Origin: Methanosarcinaceae archaeon | GTDB taxonomy: Archaea > Halobacteriota > Methanosarcinia > Methanosarcinales > Methanosarcinaceae | Direction: 5' to 3' | NCBI GenBank assembly: GCA_030611265.1 | Contig: JAUWQD010000017.1 | Coordinates: 1-49,994, forward strand | Length of the DNA: 49,994 nt | In this document: piece after piece, positions 27,001-35,687 of the stretch | Layout: each line of letters begins with the position of its first letter | How positions within the stretch are numbered: position 1 is the stretch's first letter | The notes under the pieces: generated by a model | What the model saw: only the letters and a program-made list of their open reading frames with translations | What the model was told of the DNA's origin: nothing | The model's database searches: none | Position numbers and translations under genes: made by a program

Positions 27001-27098
27001 CACTGAGGACAGTAACCCATGCTTTGATTCTCTGTGACCTGTACGCCTTGCGGGCGTAGCAGGCACTCAACTGCGGTAGGAGGTGAGTGTCCTCTGTG
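27001..27098. ncRNA. Candidate structured RNA (three-way-junction-like fold)
   Basis: CACTGAGGACA (27001-27011) can pair with TGTCCTCTGTG (27088-27098), eleven positions with a single T-T mismatch. Inside, CCTG-TACGCC-TTGCG-GGCGTA-G-CAGG (27038-27063) forms a 10-bp hairpin with one bulged G. CACTCA (27064-27069) can pair with TGAGTG (27084-27089), competing for two bases of the outer stem. No protein frame covers the region. It matches no RNA class that I recognise; strand and expression are unknown, and this rests on one sequence. Confidence 0.4.
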
Positions 27099-27141
27099 AT
27101 CTATTGAAATTTACATGAGATTTGTTAACATTGTATAATTT

Positions 27142-29244
27142 CTAACTATAAAACTTCGCCCTCAGCTTCTCATAAAACGCCTGCTCACCTCCATTTGTTT
27201 TTCTTGAAAGCCGCTCAACTATCAACTCTGGCGTGCTTTTTGCAATATAATTGTAGCACGGAGTTCGCTCTACGATAAGATTCAGATCGGCGTCGAGACC
27301 ACTTGCCTCGATTCCATCTACCCGAACACTGCACTCCGTGTTTTCCAGTATCAACTCAGGCAGGTGTGACACGAACACAGCCATGCTGTTTCTGTTTTCT
27401 GAAAGAACCTCAAGTATGCCTGCAATAATCTTAGCAGACGCACCGGGCTCGGTAATGGATTCCATTTCATCCACCAAAACCACCTTGCTGGAATCATCCG
27501 CAACCACTGAAAAATCCATGAGTGTAGTTTCAAATGCACCTGCGTCCAGTGTTCCTTTCGATTTTGCGAAATAGTAAAGTCCATCCGACATCCCGATCTC
27601 GAGCAACTTCGCAGGGGTCGGGAATCCCATGTGTGCGAGTATGATGCATTGTGCAAGAAGTTCGAGCATTGAAGTCTTGCCTCCCGAATTCACACCACTG
27701 AGCAGCACAACTCTGCTTTTGTCTTGCGGGCTGTAAGCCGTATCACCGACCGAGTAGTCTATCGGGGTAACCTCACCGTACCGCGATCTCAGGAACAGGT
27801 TCTCTCCCTTCACAAAACCGACCCCTGTCTTATCGACCAACTCCGGCATCGTAAGAGCATACTCATGCGCAAAACATCCTATCGCAAACCCAACATCGAA
27901 ATCCAACACACTGCGAACCATCTCCTGCACAATGTCGCGGTATCCGTGCAGGGTCTTTGAGATGTTGCGTTTGTGTTCGATCTTCTTATTATGGATATTG
28001 TGCGCCACATTCTGCTTTAATGCATTCACATGATCGCGGTCAACTTCTACAGGATGCATGATTTCATCAGGAAACAATGAGTCTGCAATCAGCATCTCTT
28101 TTTTATTAAGTCCGAGTTCCTTTGATATCCGCTCTTTTGCTTCCTTGACGACAGTGTTGTATGACTGGGAAACTTCCTTCTCAAGCATCTCTTTTAGTTG
28201 CACATCCCCGCTCACCACCTTGAGCATATCCTGTCCACTGATTGTCAATTTACTTTCGGTCAGGCACTTATCCAGCCTTGAGTTTGCATCACGCACAGCG
28301 TCCGAGATGCAAGTTTCCATATTTTCAATGATCGAGTTCAACCTGTCAATATCAGGATCATTTCCAGCTTTCACATCCCCTGTTTCATCGATCATGGACA
28401 GTGCCATATCAAGTTCTTTGAGATGTTCGTTATCCAGCTTTTCAAAGAACATGGTACTGGCTTCGCGTATCGCCTGTATGACCGCTACTGAGCATTCAAT
28501 GGTTGCAAGGTTCTTTGCAAAAAAGCCGATCACCTGTTCAGGAACTACCTGCCAGTCCTCCAGACGTTGCAGATCGGATACATATTCAGGTTCAACATCT
28601 TCGGGAAAATCGAATCCAAGAAAAGCAGCACCTGACGCAATGACATGAGAATAACCCCGCGCAACATCCACGAACTCGGAAGGCGTGCTTACCATCTGCA
28701 CATCAATGACACTACCAAACCTCTGGCGTGCATACTCGAAATCCTCGTGATTGACAGTGATGATCGCACGCTCGCGTATTTGAGGTGGATTGTACTTGAG
28801 ATTTAAAGGGCGAATACCCGAAAGCAGATTCGGGAAGTCGCTGTTATCCCGAAGCAAACTTGCAGTGTCCACATAATATGATACCGACTCGCGCACAGAT
28901 TCTATTTTATCTTTTTTGCTTGCAGGATATGGGAAATAGATGTGAAGTTTATCTTTTGCATACCGCGTGTGTGCGAACTGTTTTATAATATCGAGCAGCC
29001 GCTCATAGATATCCACGGACTCTTTTGTTTTCAGGAAATCGGATATTGAGACTCCTTCAACCTGTGCGTGCACCTCGTGTACAAGAGATATCGCATATCG
29101 TTGGCCTATGCCTTCAACTTCGGATATGCTGGCAATGTCACCACCAAGTATTGCATCAAGTGCAGCCTCCTCGCTCCCGAAATGACCGATGAAACGTTGT
29201 GCCATCTTTTCCCCGATTCGCGGGATATCCTGCAAGGTTTTCAT
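27142..29244 (-). CDS. MutS-like ATPase with N-terminal helix-hairpin-helix motifs
   Basis: 700 residues from ATG 29244, supported by GAGGTGA upstream and an ATGA overlap with the previous stop; an ORF start 15 codons earlier is not needed. It opens MKTLQDIPRIGEKMAQRFIG, two HhH motifs, and lacks the mismatch-recognition domain I of MutS1 and the Smr domain of MutS2. A long helical clamp region follows. The ATPase has SGVNSGGKTSML near residue 515 (Walker A) and VVLVDEMESITEPG near 587 (Walker B). This architecture is an archaeal MutS-like protein. It ends an operon with a DUF4130 and a radical-SAM gene, pointing to DNA repair. Confidence 0.85.
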   Translation of the reverse strand: MKTLQDIPRIGEKMAQRFIGHFGSEEAALDAILGGDIASISEVEGIGQRYAISLVHEVHAQVEGVSISDFLKTKESVDIYERLLDIIKQFAHTRYAKDKLHIYFPYPASKKDKIESVRESVSYYVDTASLLRDNSDFPNLLSGIRPLNLKYNPPQIRERAIITVNHEDFEYARQRFGSVIDVQMVSTPSEFVDVARGYSHVIASGAAFLGFDFPEDVEPEYVSDLQRLEDWQVVPEQVIGFFAKNLATIECSVAVIQAIREASTMFFEKLDNEHLKELDMALSMIDETGDVKAGNDPDIDRLNSIIENMETCISDAVRDANSRLDKCLTESKLTISGQDMLKVVSGDVQLKEMLEKEVSQSYNTVVKEAKERISKELGLNKKEMLIADSLFPDEIMHPVEVDRDHVNALKQNVAHNIHNKKIEHKRNISKTLHGYRDIVQEMVRSVLDFDVGFAIGCFAHEYALTMPELVDKTGVGFVKGENLFLRSRYGEVTPIDYSVGDTAYSPQDKSRVVLLSGVNSGGKTSMLELLAQCIILAHMGFPTPAKLLEIGMSDGLYYFAKSKGTLDAGAFETTLMDFSVVADDSSKVVLVDEMESITEPGASAKIIAGILEVLSENRNSMAVFVSHLPELILENTECSVRVDGIEASGLDADLNLIVERTPCYNYIAKSTPELIVERLSRKTNGGEQAFYEKLRAKFYS

Positions 29245-30113
29245 ACACTCACCTCGCGCGCATCCCCCACAAACATCTCCAGTGTACAATTTGAGATCCC
29301 GCGCTCGACCTTGTACCTGTCCGCTTTAGCCATCTTGCTCATACCGGCAGAACTTTTTGGCTGCATCTTGCTTGCAAGTCTACGGTTTCTTCGGCTCTCT
29401 ATCATCTGGGAATTGTAGAACACATCCCAGAGTCCCTCGACTTCATCTGCCTCTTTATTCTTTGATGACAACGATGTGCGCAGGCTTTTTACAAACGCTG
29501 CCGCCGTCTTTGTGAAATGGTCAAGACCCACCAGTTCACCATTACCTACCCATGCGGCATTGCCAAATATGACCGCCACGGGGACATCGGGGTTCTTTTT
29601 GGCAAGCCACCTGCAAAAGATATCCGCAACATCATGCGGCGAATCGATATCAACAGTCTGGATACCATTCACAAAATCAGGACGTGCGAACATGCACATC
29701 CTCTGCCACGCGCGGGTGACGTCGCGCATGTAATTGTAATACCTGCGTGCAAGCTTTGATTTTCCTGTGTAGAGATGCTCGGCACTGCCATTACATGAAA
29801 CGATCAAGTGAATAAGTTCAGCCGGGTTCGCTTTACTGTGCCGCAGTACAAGGTCGATATACTGCACAGGGCTTGTGTCGGTGCGTGACATCTTTGCAGG
29901 GCACTTGCCAAGCACTTCCCGAATCAAATTTTTCGTACCTGCGATCGGTGTAAATCCCAACCGTACGACCTCATCTTCAGTTCCGGAAAAAGTGAGTTTC
30001 CGTTCCAGTTCGCGCCTGTCTTTCGCAAAAACAAGTTCGGCATCGGGATGCTCTTTCAGAGCAGAGCATGCCAGAAGTACTCCGTCCACATCTGTCTTGA
30101 ATGCTATTATCAT
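29241..30113 (-). CDS. DUF4130-family putative DNA metabolism protein (partner of the radical-SAM gene)
   Basis: 290 residues. It starts MIIAFKTDVDGVLLACSALK. The middle has KLARRYYNYMRDVTRAWQRM and CMFARPDFVNGIQTVDIDSP, then VAVIFGNAAWVGN, which follows the DUF4130/TIGR03915 layout (HRM-F-RF, then the acidic DHD-like part, then IHD-like). The C-terminus has LWDVFYNSQMIESRRNRRL. In bacteria and archaea this family is encoded beside the radical-SAM family TIGR03916; both are believed to act in DNA repair or modification, with no reaction shown. ATGA overlaps join it to both neighbours. Confidence 0.78.
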   Translation of the reverse strand: MIIAFKTDVDGVLLACSALKEHPDAELVFAKDRRELERKLTFSGTEDEVVRLGFTPIAGTKNLIREVLGKCPAKMSRTDTSPVQYIDLVLRHSKANPAELIHLIVSCNGSAEHLYTGKSKLARRYYNYMRDVTRAWQRMCMFARPDFVNGIQTVDIDSPHDVADIFCRWLAKKNPDVPVAVIFGNAAWVGNGELVGLDHFTKTAAAFVKSLRTSLSSKNKEADEVEGLWDVFYNSQMIESRRNRRLASKMQPKSSAGMSKMAKADRYKVERGISNCTLEMFVGDAREVSV

Positions 30114-31234
30114 GAACCCACCCCCATAAACGAGTGGAGATTGGTCTGTTTGCTGCCATTGATCTCAATGAACGGACGGGCGCGTGAGATCACAACACCC
30201 ATGCGTGCAAGTTCCTGTTCCGATGTGATCGGGCGCGCCTGTATGATCCGGTTCGCACTGATCGGGCCGATCCCGGGGACCATGAGCAACTCATCACGCG
30301 CGGCTTTGTTTATGTCCATCGGGAAATAATCTGGATGGGCATACGCAAGGCGCATCTTTGGGTCGGCATCGGCAAGAAAACCGTCATCATTGAATATCAC
30401 ATCGAAATCCGATGCTTTGATACCATAATCCTTCATCAAAAACGATGCCTGATACAATCGGTTCTCGCGCCATTTTGGTGATGCGATGCCGTTTTGTAGT
30501 GGCGTATCCGGCACCGGGTCAAAGCTCATGAAATATGGCCGGCGGAGTGCATACCTGTCCATAAACTTGTGCACGGTACTGATTATTTCCCTGTCAGGCT
30601 CGTTGACCGCACCCACTACGAACTGCGTGTCATTCGCACCTACAATACGACCGCCATATCCGACCTTGCGCCTCTGTTTTTTGATCAGGTCGCGCGTCCA
30701 TTTGAGACGGGTCAGGATGTCATTATTGTAATCGAAATTCGGGCATATCTCGGAATAGTTGACAGAACTCGTTGTCTCGGCATTTACCCCGAACTTGTTG
30801 GAGTGTTCTGCAATTTCCTCAAGAAGATATTTCGGGGTTCCGGGCATCATTCTTGTGTGTATGTATCCTGTAAATCCCTGACTGCGCAGTAGTTTTGCAA
30901 CCTCAAGCTGCTTCTCGGCTGTGTTTTCCGCATCACCGATGATGCCTGATGATAGGAACAGACCCTCGATGGCGTTCTTACGATAGAACGACCATGTTAT
31001 TTTTACAATTTCCTCAGGTGTCAGCGATGCGCGCACCGTATCACGTTTGTTGCGATTTGGACAATATGCGCACTCACCTGCGCATGAATTGGTGAGCAGG
31101 GTCTTGTAGAGCTGGATGCACCTACCATCGGGTCCAAAGGCGTGACACACTGCGCTTTGGTTGCAACTATCGTATTTGGTGCCTTGTGCAAGGATGCGCA
31201 TGCGTTCGGTGAGGGTGTGGTGCTGCTCGGTCAT
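30110..31234 (-). CDS. Putative DNA modification/repair radical SAM protein
   Basis: 374 residues. The radical SAM cluster motif is CAGECAYC: C51, C55 and C58 (C-x3-C-x2-C). Extra cysteines lie upstream (KYDSCNQSAVCHAF, C24 and C30). SSGIIGDAENTAEKQLEVAK and YIHTRMMPGTP match the TIGR03916 family. The C-terminus has a helix-hairpin-helix, ELLMVPGIGPISANRIIQAR (about 315-334), suitable for DNA binding. The first gene of the operon, it overlaps the DUF4130 gene by 4 nt. The chemical product is unknown. Confidence 0.85.
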   Translation of the reverse strand: MTEQHHTLTERMRILAQGTKYDSCNQSAVCHAFGPDGRCIQLYKTLLTNSCAGECAYCPNRNKRDTVRASLTPEEIVKITWSFYRKNAIEGLFLSSGIIGDAENTAEKQLEVAKLLRSQGFTGYIHTRMMPGTPKYLLEEIAEHSNKFGVNAETTSSVNYSEICPNFDYNNDILTRLKWTRDLIKKQRRKVGYGGRIVGANDTQFVVGAVNEPDREIISTVHKFMDRYALRRPYFMSFDPVPDTPLQNGIASPKWRENRLYQASFLMKDYGIKASDFDVIFNDDGFLADADPKMRLAYAHPDYFPMDINKAARDELLMVPGIGPISANRIIQARPITSEQELARMGVVISRARPFIEINGSKQTNLHSFMGVGS

Positions 31235-31452
31235 TTGATGATAGAAGTATGCGTAGGTATATAACCTCGAGCCAAGCGGGGTGAAAGTATTCGGCAGGTG
31301 CTTAAGCGTATTTTGTTCTCTAACGTATCTCTTAGAGTGATGTAAATTTCAAAAATTGGTATGACAAAAGATATTAGGAATGGTCAGCGTCGAGCGGGTG
31401 CACACATTTTGATCGGGCGCGCACACTTATAGTAAACATTTACCTATCAAAA

Positions 31453-32748
31453 TCACAAAACAATCCGTTCAATAGGCTCCGTGATCTCGAACTCGCCCAA
31501 TACGATCTTCCTCTTCAACTCCTCTGCCGCAGCCGCAGCACGCGCGCGGTCGGATTGGCGAACCACTACCGGAATATCTTTTTCCACCACTCCGTCATTG
31601 TAGTGCAGGTTGCCAAGATTCGCGCTGAATGCACTGCCTGCGCAGTTTGTAGTGCAAAAGCCGCAGTTGAAGCACAACTTTGCATCATGGACGGCTGCCA
31701 CATTGTCATTAAGGGTGACAGCACCCATGGGGCATGTCTGCTCAACCTCGCACACTTCACATTTGATGCACTTATCTGACCGGTAGGTCACTGTCGCGTC
31801 GACATCATCCCATACATCACCATAGGTAGTATCGCAGATAGGGAGCCTGCCATTGACATCAACGATCGTGAGTTTGAGGTCGCGGTCAAGTTTGGTGATG
31901 TTGTCAAGTATATTTTGGTTCAGGACTGGAATAGGCACTGCCCATGTCACAATGATCTCAGGTCCGGCAGATGTCAGGAAACCGCCCATGTATTCGGGAG
32001 TCATACCATACATATCTGCAAAGCCGGCAAGGTTTGGTTTTTCCGGGCTGCTGCGCGTACCTGAACCTGATACAAAACCATCTGCCCCATTGATCAAAAC
32101 CCTGGTTCCAATCCCGATAGTCTCAAGGTTGGGGTCGTTCTTTATCGGGTTCAGTTCACCGCATCCGCAGAAAGTTGCCTCGCCCAAGTTCCCTTTGAAA
32201 TCAACAGCATGGAATATCGAGGGGATTGCATCTTTGTCTGGATTTACAAAAGCGAGATAGTTCTTGAACGCATGTCTTGTTGCAAAAAGGCGGGCATGTG
32301 GTATTTCTTTGAGTGTGATTTTGGTTTTGATGTTCTGTCCTTCAATTGTCTTAACTTCCACTGTAATCGCTTTTCCCTCAACAATGTCTTTGAAAAGATG
32401 ACCTCCGCCATACTTTGGATCAGACCTGCTGTGTGCTGTACCATAGACGATCAGATCCAGCACACCGATGCGCTCGTTCGGGCATGGTCCTACATGTGCA
32501 GGTACATCGTTCAGCCAGACGCATTTTGCGCGCATGAACTTACCCGGTTCTGCAACGGAAAATGAAAGAACGACATAAGTTCCGCTCATTATGCCGCGGG
32601 TTGCGGCAGTCACCACATCGACATCGTTAAAATTGATGCGCTCACCAGTTCGTACACGGTTGCATATCTCTTCCGCTGTCAGGACAATGGCTTCATTATG
32701 TTCGATCTTGTCCTGTATTTGTGCGAATGTTCTTTCTGTAGCAGTCAT
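31453..32748 (-). CDS. Methanogenesis marker 16 metalloprotein (DUF39 plus ferredoxin domain)
   Basis: 431 residues. Residues 1-320 are a DUF39 (COG1900) domain: MSGTYVVLSFSVAEPGKFMR, then PNERIGVLDLIVYGTAHSR and RVLINGADGFVSGSGTRSSP. The C-terminal part has two [4Fe-4S] motifs: CIKCEVCEVEQTCP (about 327-340) and CFNCGFCTTNC (about 358-368). DUF39 proteins take part in homocysteine formation from aspartate semialdehyde and sulfide in methanogens; fusion to ferredoxin and the ending ERIVL are typical of marker 16 (TIGR03287). The exact reaction is unknown. A family A repeat pair lies about 100 nt upstream with its TATA end facing the gene. Confidence 0.82.
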   Translation of the reverse strand: MTATERTFAQIQDKIEHNEAIVLTAEEICNRVRTGERINFNDVDVVTAATRGIMSGTYVVLSFSVAEPGKFMRAKCVWLNDVPAHVGPCPNERIGVLDLIVYGTAHSRSDPKYGGGHLFKDIVEGKAITVEVKTIEGQNIKTKITLKEIPHARLFATRHAFKNYLAFVNPDKDAIPSIFHAVDFKGNLGEATFCGCGELNPIKNDPNLETIGIGTRVLINGADGFVSGSGTRSSPEKPNLAGFADMYGMTPEYMGGFLTSAGPEIIVTWAVPIPVLNQNILDNITKLDRDLKLTIVDVNGRLPICDTTYGDVWDDVDATVTYRSDKCIKCEVCEVEQTCPMGAVTLNDNVAAVHDAKLCFNCGFCTTNCAGSAFSANLGNLHYNDGVVEKDIPVVVRQSDRARAAAAAEELKRKIVLGEFEITEPIERIVL

Positions 32749-32844
32749 GCTTACAATAATGGCGTGTTCCTATTTGAAAATGAGGGTAATGCAGTCGCAC
32801 GGACGTTCAGCCAGACAATTCGTGTTTATAATTTCTATTTTTGA

Positions 32845-32906
32845 TAGTATATAATTTATAGAATTATATAGTGCGAGTTAATTCGACCGAAGGAAGAATT
32901 TTCTCG
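32845..32906 (+). repeat. Family A palindromic repeat, copy A3
   Basis: 62 nt. Hairpin 1 has changed on both arms: TATATAATT-TATAG-AATTATATA. Hairpin 2 is CGAG-TT-AATTC-GACCGAAGGAA-GAATT-TT-CTCG. It is followed directly by copy A4 in the same orientation. Confidence 0.85.
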
Positions 32907-32966
32907 TAGTATATGTTTTATAAACATATAGTGCAAGTTAATCCGAGCATAGCGAGGATTTTCTTG
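32907..32966 (+). repeat. Family A palindromic repeat, copy A4 (tandem with A3)
   Basis: 60 nt. Hairpin 1 is TATATGTTT-TAT-AAACATATA, again a paired change. Hairpin 2 is CAAG-TT-AATCC-GAGCATAGCGA-GGATT-TT-CTTG, where the closing pair changed together (C-G, A-T, A-T, G-C). It is followed by TAGTATAC, possibly the start of a third unit. Confidence 0.85.
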
Positions 32967-33105
32967 TAGTATACAGAGGCTGTCCAGCAATTATTACCTC
33001 CCAACATTAAATCGATTCAATAAACATTGTCTTATTAGATTGGAATCGATACACTAGGACATTGCCGAAAATTGATAGATTATTTTTGGATGAATACCTC
33101 AAATT
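32967..33105. other. Non-coding stretch downstream of tandem repeats
   Basis: Begins with TAGTATAC, the first bases of another family A unit, then AT-rich sequence in which ATCGATTCAATAAAC and TTGGAATCGATACAC share an ATCGAT core. I see no gene, tRNA or strong hairpin. Confidence 0.4.
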
Positions 33106-33414
33106 TCACATCCTGTACCGGAATTTTCTTCTGGCATCCATGGCGTTTTCCATCTCTGATCTTTTGAGTTCTTTATTTATGCACTTGAGCATCTTTCGAT
33201 GATGGAGGTAGCGCCATGTTGAAAATATTAATACAACCAAAATAGCAACGATCCACAGAACATCATCAACAATAATTCCCCATGTGGCGATTTTTATAAA
33301 TAACACAGTCATCAGCAGTGAAACAAATACTACAGTAAGATACTGGTTAGCAGTTCGCTCACATATTTTTTTATGACGTTCCAGTGTTAGAGTTTTCCTG
33401 ATGCTACCCATCAA
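33106..33414 (-). CDS. Small membrane protein of unknown function
   Basis: 102 residues with two membrane helices, about 27-45 (YLTVVFVSLLMTVLFIKIAT) and 50-68 (VDDVLWIVAILVVLIFSTW), between a basic N-terminus (KTLTLERHKKICERTANQ) and a basic C-terminus (HHRKMLKCINKELKRSEM). Both ends would be cytoplasmic. I do not recognise the family. AT-rich leader upstream; the gene diverges from the HVO_0476-type gene. Confidence 0.6.
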   Translation of the reverse strand: MMGSIRKTLTLERHKKICERTANQYLTVVFVSLLMTVLFIKIATWGIIVDDVLWIVAILVVLIFSTWRYLHHRKMLKCINKELKRSEMENAMDARRKFRYRM

Positions 33415-33529
33415 TCCACCCCGCTAACAATTTAATTATTTATATAATATATTATACTCAATTAAATTAATACTTATTGATGCGGTTAACTATTTAGGGG
33501 TTAGGATCAATCATGTGACCAGAGAGAAT

Positions 33530-34183
33530 ATGAAACACGAAATTGAAGTAGTATGTCCTTCATGCTCGCCGAAAACACCGGTATTGCATGAGGTATTGAA
33601 GTCGGGTCAGAATCCTGTTGTAAAATGCAAGGAATGCGAATACGTACACCCCACAAAGATCGAGAACAAAAAACCGGTCAATATAAGGGTAGTCGTAAGT
33701 AAAGCGGATGAGTCATTTAAGCGAAGCATACAACTTGATCCGGATCAGGTTGTGTATGAGGATGATGAATTAATTGTTGAAGACGAGTCGGAAGATGAAG
33801 TATATCCCATTATCGTCACATCCATCGAGTCAAATGAGATACGTGTCGACGGTACAAAAGCCGGGGATATTGACACGATATGGGGCAGGAGTATTGATGA
33901 GGTCATTGTGAAGGTAGCGATCAAAAACGGCAGTAAAACAGAATCGTTCAACAAACGGGTTCCCGGGGGATACGATTTTGTTGTTGGTGATGAGGATGAT
34001 GTGCAGGGTAAAAAGTTTATAATAACCCACATCAAGATACGAAATGGTGAGTTCTGTTCAAGCAAAGGTGAAACTGTCGAGGCAAAACACATAAAACGCG
34101 TGTATGCAACACCTGTTAAAGTAAGAGCATGGGGAGAGGGGAAATCGGCATGGAGTTTGGGGAGAAAAGCGCGAAACTGGTAG
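33530..34183 (+). CDS. HVO_0476-type zinc-finger protein
   Basis: 217 residues from ATG 33530; a GTG at 33515 is also in frame. The zinc finger is [17 protein letters not shown] with [16 protein letters not shown], two CxxC pairs. A highly acidic linker follows ([17 protein letters not shown]), then a beta-rich domain with ITSIE-like strands and [18 protein letters not shown]. Length and layout match the archaeal HVO_0476 family, whose role is unknown. Its last 34 nt overlap the chosen pcm start, so they are coupled. Confidence 0.75.
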   Translation: MKHEIEVVCPSCSPKTPVLHEVLKSGQNPVVKCKECEYVHPTKIENKKPVNIRVVVSKADESFKRSIQLDPDQVVYEDDELIVEDESEDEVYPIIVTSIESNEIRVDGTKAGDIDTIWGRSIDEVIVKVAIKNGSKTESFNKRVPGGYDFVVGDEDDVQGKKFIITHIKIRNGEFCSSKGETVEAKHIKRVYATPVKVRAWGEGKSAWSLGRKARNW

Positions 34184-34797
34184 ATCACCTCAGATTTCAA
34201 GGGGTTGGGGAGAAAGTACTTGATGCGATGCTGCGAGTTCCGCGGCATCTTTTTGTTCCCCCGAATGTTCGTGAAGAAGCATATATCGATACTCCGTTGC
34301 TGATAGGATATAGCCAGACCATCTCTGCACCGCATATGGTCGCTATTATGTGCGACCTTCTGGACTTGCGAGTGGGTCAGAGTGTACTTGAGGTTGGCAC
34401 AGGTTCGGGGTACAACGCTGCTGTGATGGCAGAACTTGTGGGGAGCACGGGGCATGTGTATTCCATGGAACGCATAGCTCCGCTGGCTGAGTTTTCGAAA
34501 AAGAACCTTATGGATGTTGGATGTGCAAATGTCACCGTAATGCTTGAAGACGGGTCCGGCGGCGATTTTCCGCATTCACCTTATGACCGTATTTGTGTCA
34601 CCTGCACCGCACCCGATATTCCACAACCCCTTATCGAGCAACTAAAACCCGGTGGATTGATGGTCATACCTGTGGGAGTCGCTTTCCAGCAGCTCTATCT
34701 TGTAAAAAAAGATATGGACGGAACAGTTCATAAGGAAATAAAAGGCGGGGTCGTGTTCGTGCCGCTCATTGGCAGGTATGGATTTAGTGATGATTGA
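34150..34797 (+). CDS. pcm: Protein-L-isoaspartate O-methyltransferase
   Basis: 215 residues from ATG 34150, with a purine-rich GGGGAGAGGGGAAA about 6 nt upstream; an ATG at 34129 is an alternative. The signature is complete: [20 protein letters not shown], then [14 protein letters not shown] and SAM motif [18 protein letters not shown]. The C-terminal [12 protein letters not shown] is standard. It repairs isoaspartyl residues in aged proteins. It overlaps the zinc-finger gene in a different frame. Confidence 0.93.
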   Translation: MEFGEKSAKLVDHLRFQGVGEKVLDAMLRVPRHLFVPPNVREEAYIDTPLLIGYSQTISAPHMVAIMCDLLDLRVGQSVLEVGTGSGYNAAVMAELVGSTGHVYSMERIAPLAEFSKKNLMDVGCANVTVMLEDGSGGDFPHSPYDRICVTCTAPDIPQPLIEQLKPGGLMVIPVGVAFQQLYLVKKDMDGTVHKEIKGGVVFVPLIGRYGFSDD

Positions 34798-35040
34798 ATG
34801 TGTCCTTTGGTCAAAGTGACTTTTTAATTTATTGATACATTTGTTGTTTTTAGTCATACAGCTACATAAAATATATGGAAAAGGCACATAGGATATATCT
34901 CTTGGAGTCACTATACCTCGGAATTAATTATCTAGACCTGTAATAAGCCCCATCATCCTGATATCCCATCTTGTCCGCCAATACATATCAGCAATTTTCT
35001 GTCAGTCACCCCAATATCCATTTTTTAACTCTTTACAGAC

Positions 35041-35334
35041 TCACCTGATAATCGCCCCTTGAGCCATCGCCATACCTACAACAAGGATCTTGCCCCCGTA
35101 TTCAGGGCACCGATCCAATCATTTGCCTGCGCCCCATAACGATTCTGAAATGTGCCGACTGCGCGCGAATGTACTAACCATGCCACAGCATCTATCCAGA
35201 GTACAACGCCGCGCGGTCTCACTAAAATTCAATGTAACCGACTTCGAAATGCCTCCGTTCGCAAGCCCAAAAACCCACCCTATATAATGCGAAAGCACTT
35301 TAACTGCATGCATGTCCAGCACCGGCACAAGCAA
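35041..35334 (-). pseudogene. Frameshifted remnant of a small membrane protein
   Basis: Three consecutive pieces in different minus-strand frames read as one protein when joined: AVKVLSHYIGWVFGLANGGI...VTLNFSE, then RGVVLWIDAVAWLVHSR and FQNRYGAQANDWIGALNTG, then GKILVVGMAMAQGAIIR and stop. The shifts would lie near 35213 (a GC-rich run) and near 35095 (a run of G). The pieces are hydrophobic with amphipathic loops. I cannot name the family. The region sits next to a broken HicB gene and a MITE-like element, consistent with decay. Confidence 0.4.
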
Positions 35335-35374
35335 TATTTATGTGACAAAAACGCATTTTGTTTTTGGTGATAAA

Positions 35375-35500
35375 ATGACAAACCTTACGGCAATCCTGTA
35401 TAAAGACGACGATATGTATGTAGCCGAGTGTCCCGAGGTTGGCACATTTAGTCAAGGGGAAACGCTAACAACAGAGGTCATAAAAAAGTTTAATAGTTAG
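35375..35500 (+). pseudogene. Truncated HicB-like antitoxin
   Basis: 41 residues: MTNLTAILYKDDDMYVAECP, then EVGTFSQGETLTTEV, ending IKKFNS. The first 30 residues are the HicB opening (strand, YVAECPE, then the xSQGxTxEEA motif). Normal HicB continues with the alanine-rich helix ALANLKEAxELYLE; here it stops early and no HicA follows. The cut is 18 nt from a MITE-like element. Probably non-functional. Confidence 0.6.
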
Positions 35501-35518
35501 GAGATAGGTTTATGGGAC

Positions 35519-35638
35519 TGTCGGAAAAGTCCATATTTCGAGGCATTTCAACTTATCCAATAAATGCAGCACAACGCAGCATAGCGTTTTACTTACTAAT
35601 GTTGGTTTAAATGTTTCAGTTTCATCACTTTTCCGACA
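35519..35638. mobile_element. MITE-like element with 12-bp perfect terminal inverted repeats
   Basis: TGTCGGAAAAGT (35519-35530) and ACTTTTCCGACA (35627-35638) are exact inverted repeats bounding 120 bp that hold no coding frame. A further GA/TC pair lies outside one mismatch. No clear target-site duplication is seen. It follows the truncated HicB and lies before the FTR gene. Confidence 0.65.
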
Positions 35639-35687
35639 ATCTCTTTATCTTTCAAAGTCAGGTACTACGAAAAAAGAGATTATCCCT

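Noticed and set aside
28058-28648. 196-codon open frame on the plus strand
   Set aside because: Antisense shadow of the MutS-like gene with serine-rich composition and no motif.
31372-31440. Direct repeats around GGTGCACACA and GCGCGCACACTT before marker 16 as an element end
   Set aside because: Too short and imperfect, with no second copy in the window.
32845-32974. CRISPR-like array from the tandem 60-bp units
   Set aside because: Only two full units, no unique spacers, and no cas genes; the units vary within the stems, which fits palindromic repeats better.
33745-34575. 276-codon open frame on the minus strand
   Set aside because: Antisense of the zinc-finger and pcm genes, both of which have strong family signatures.
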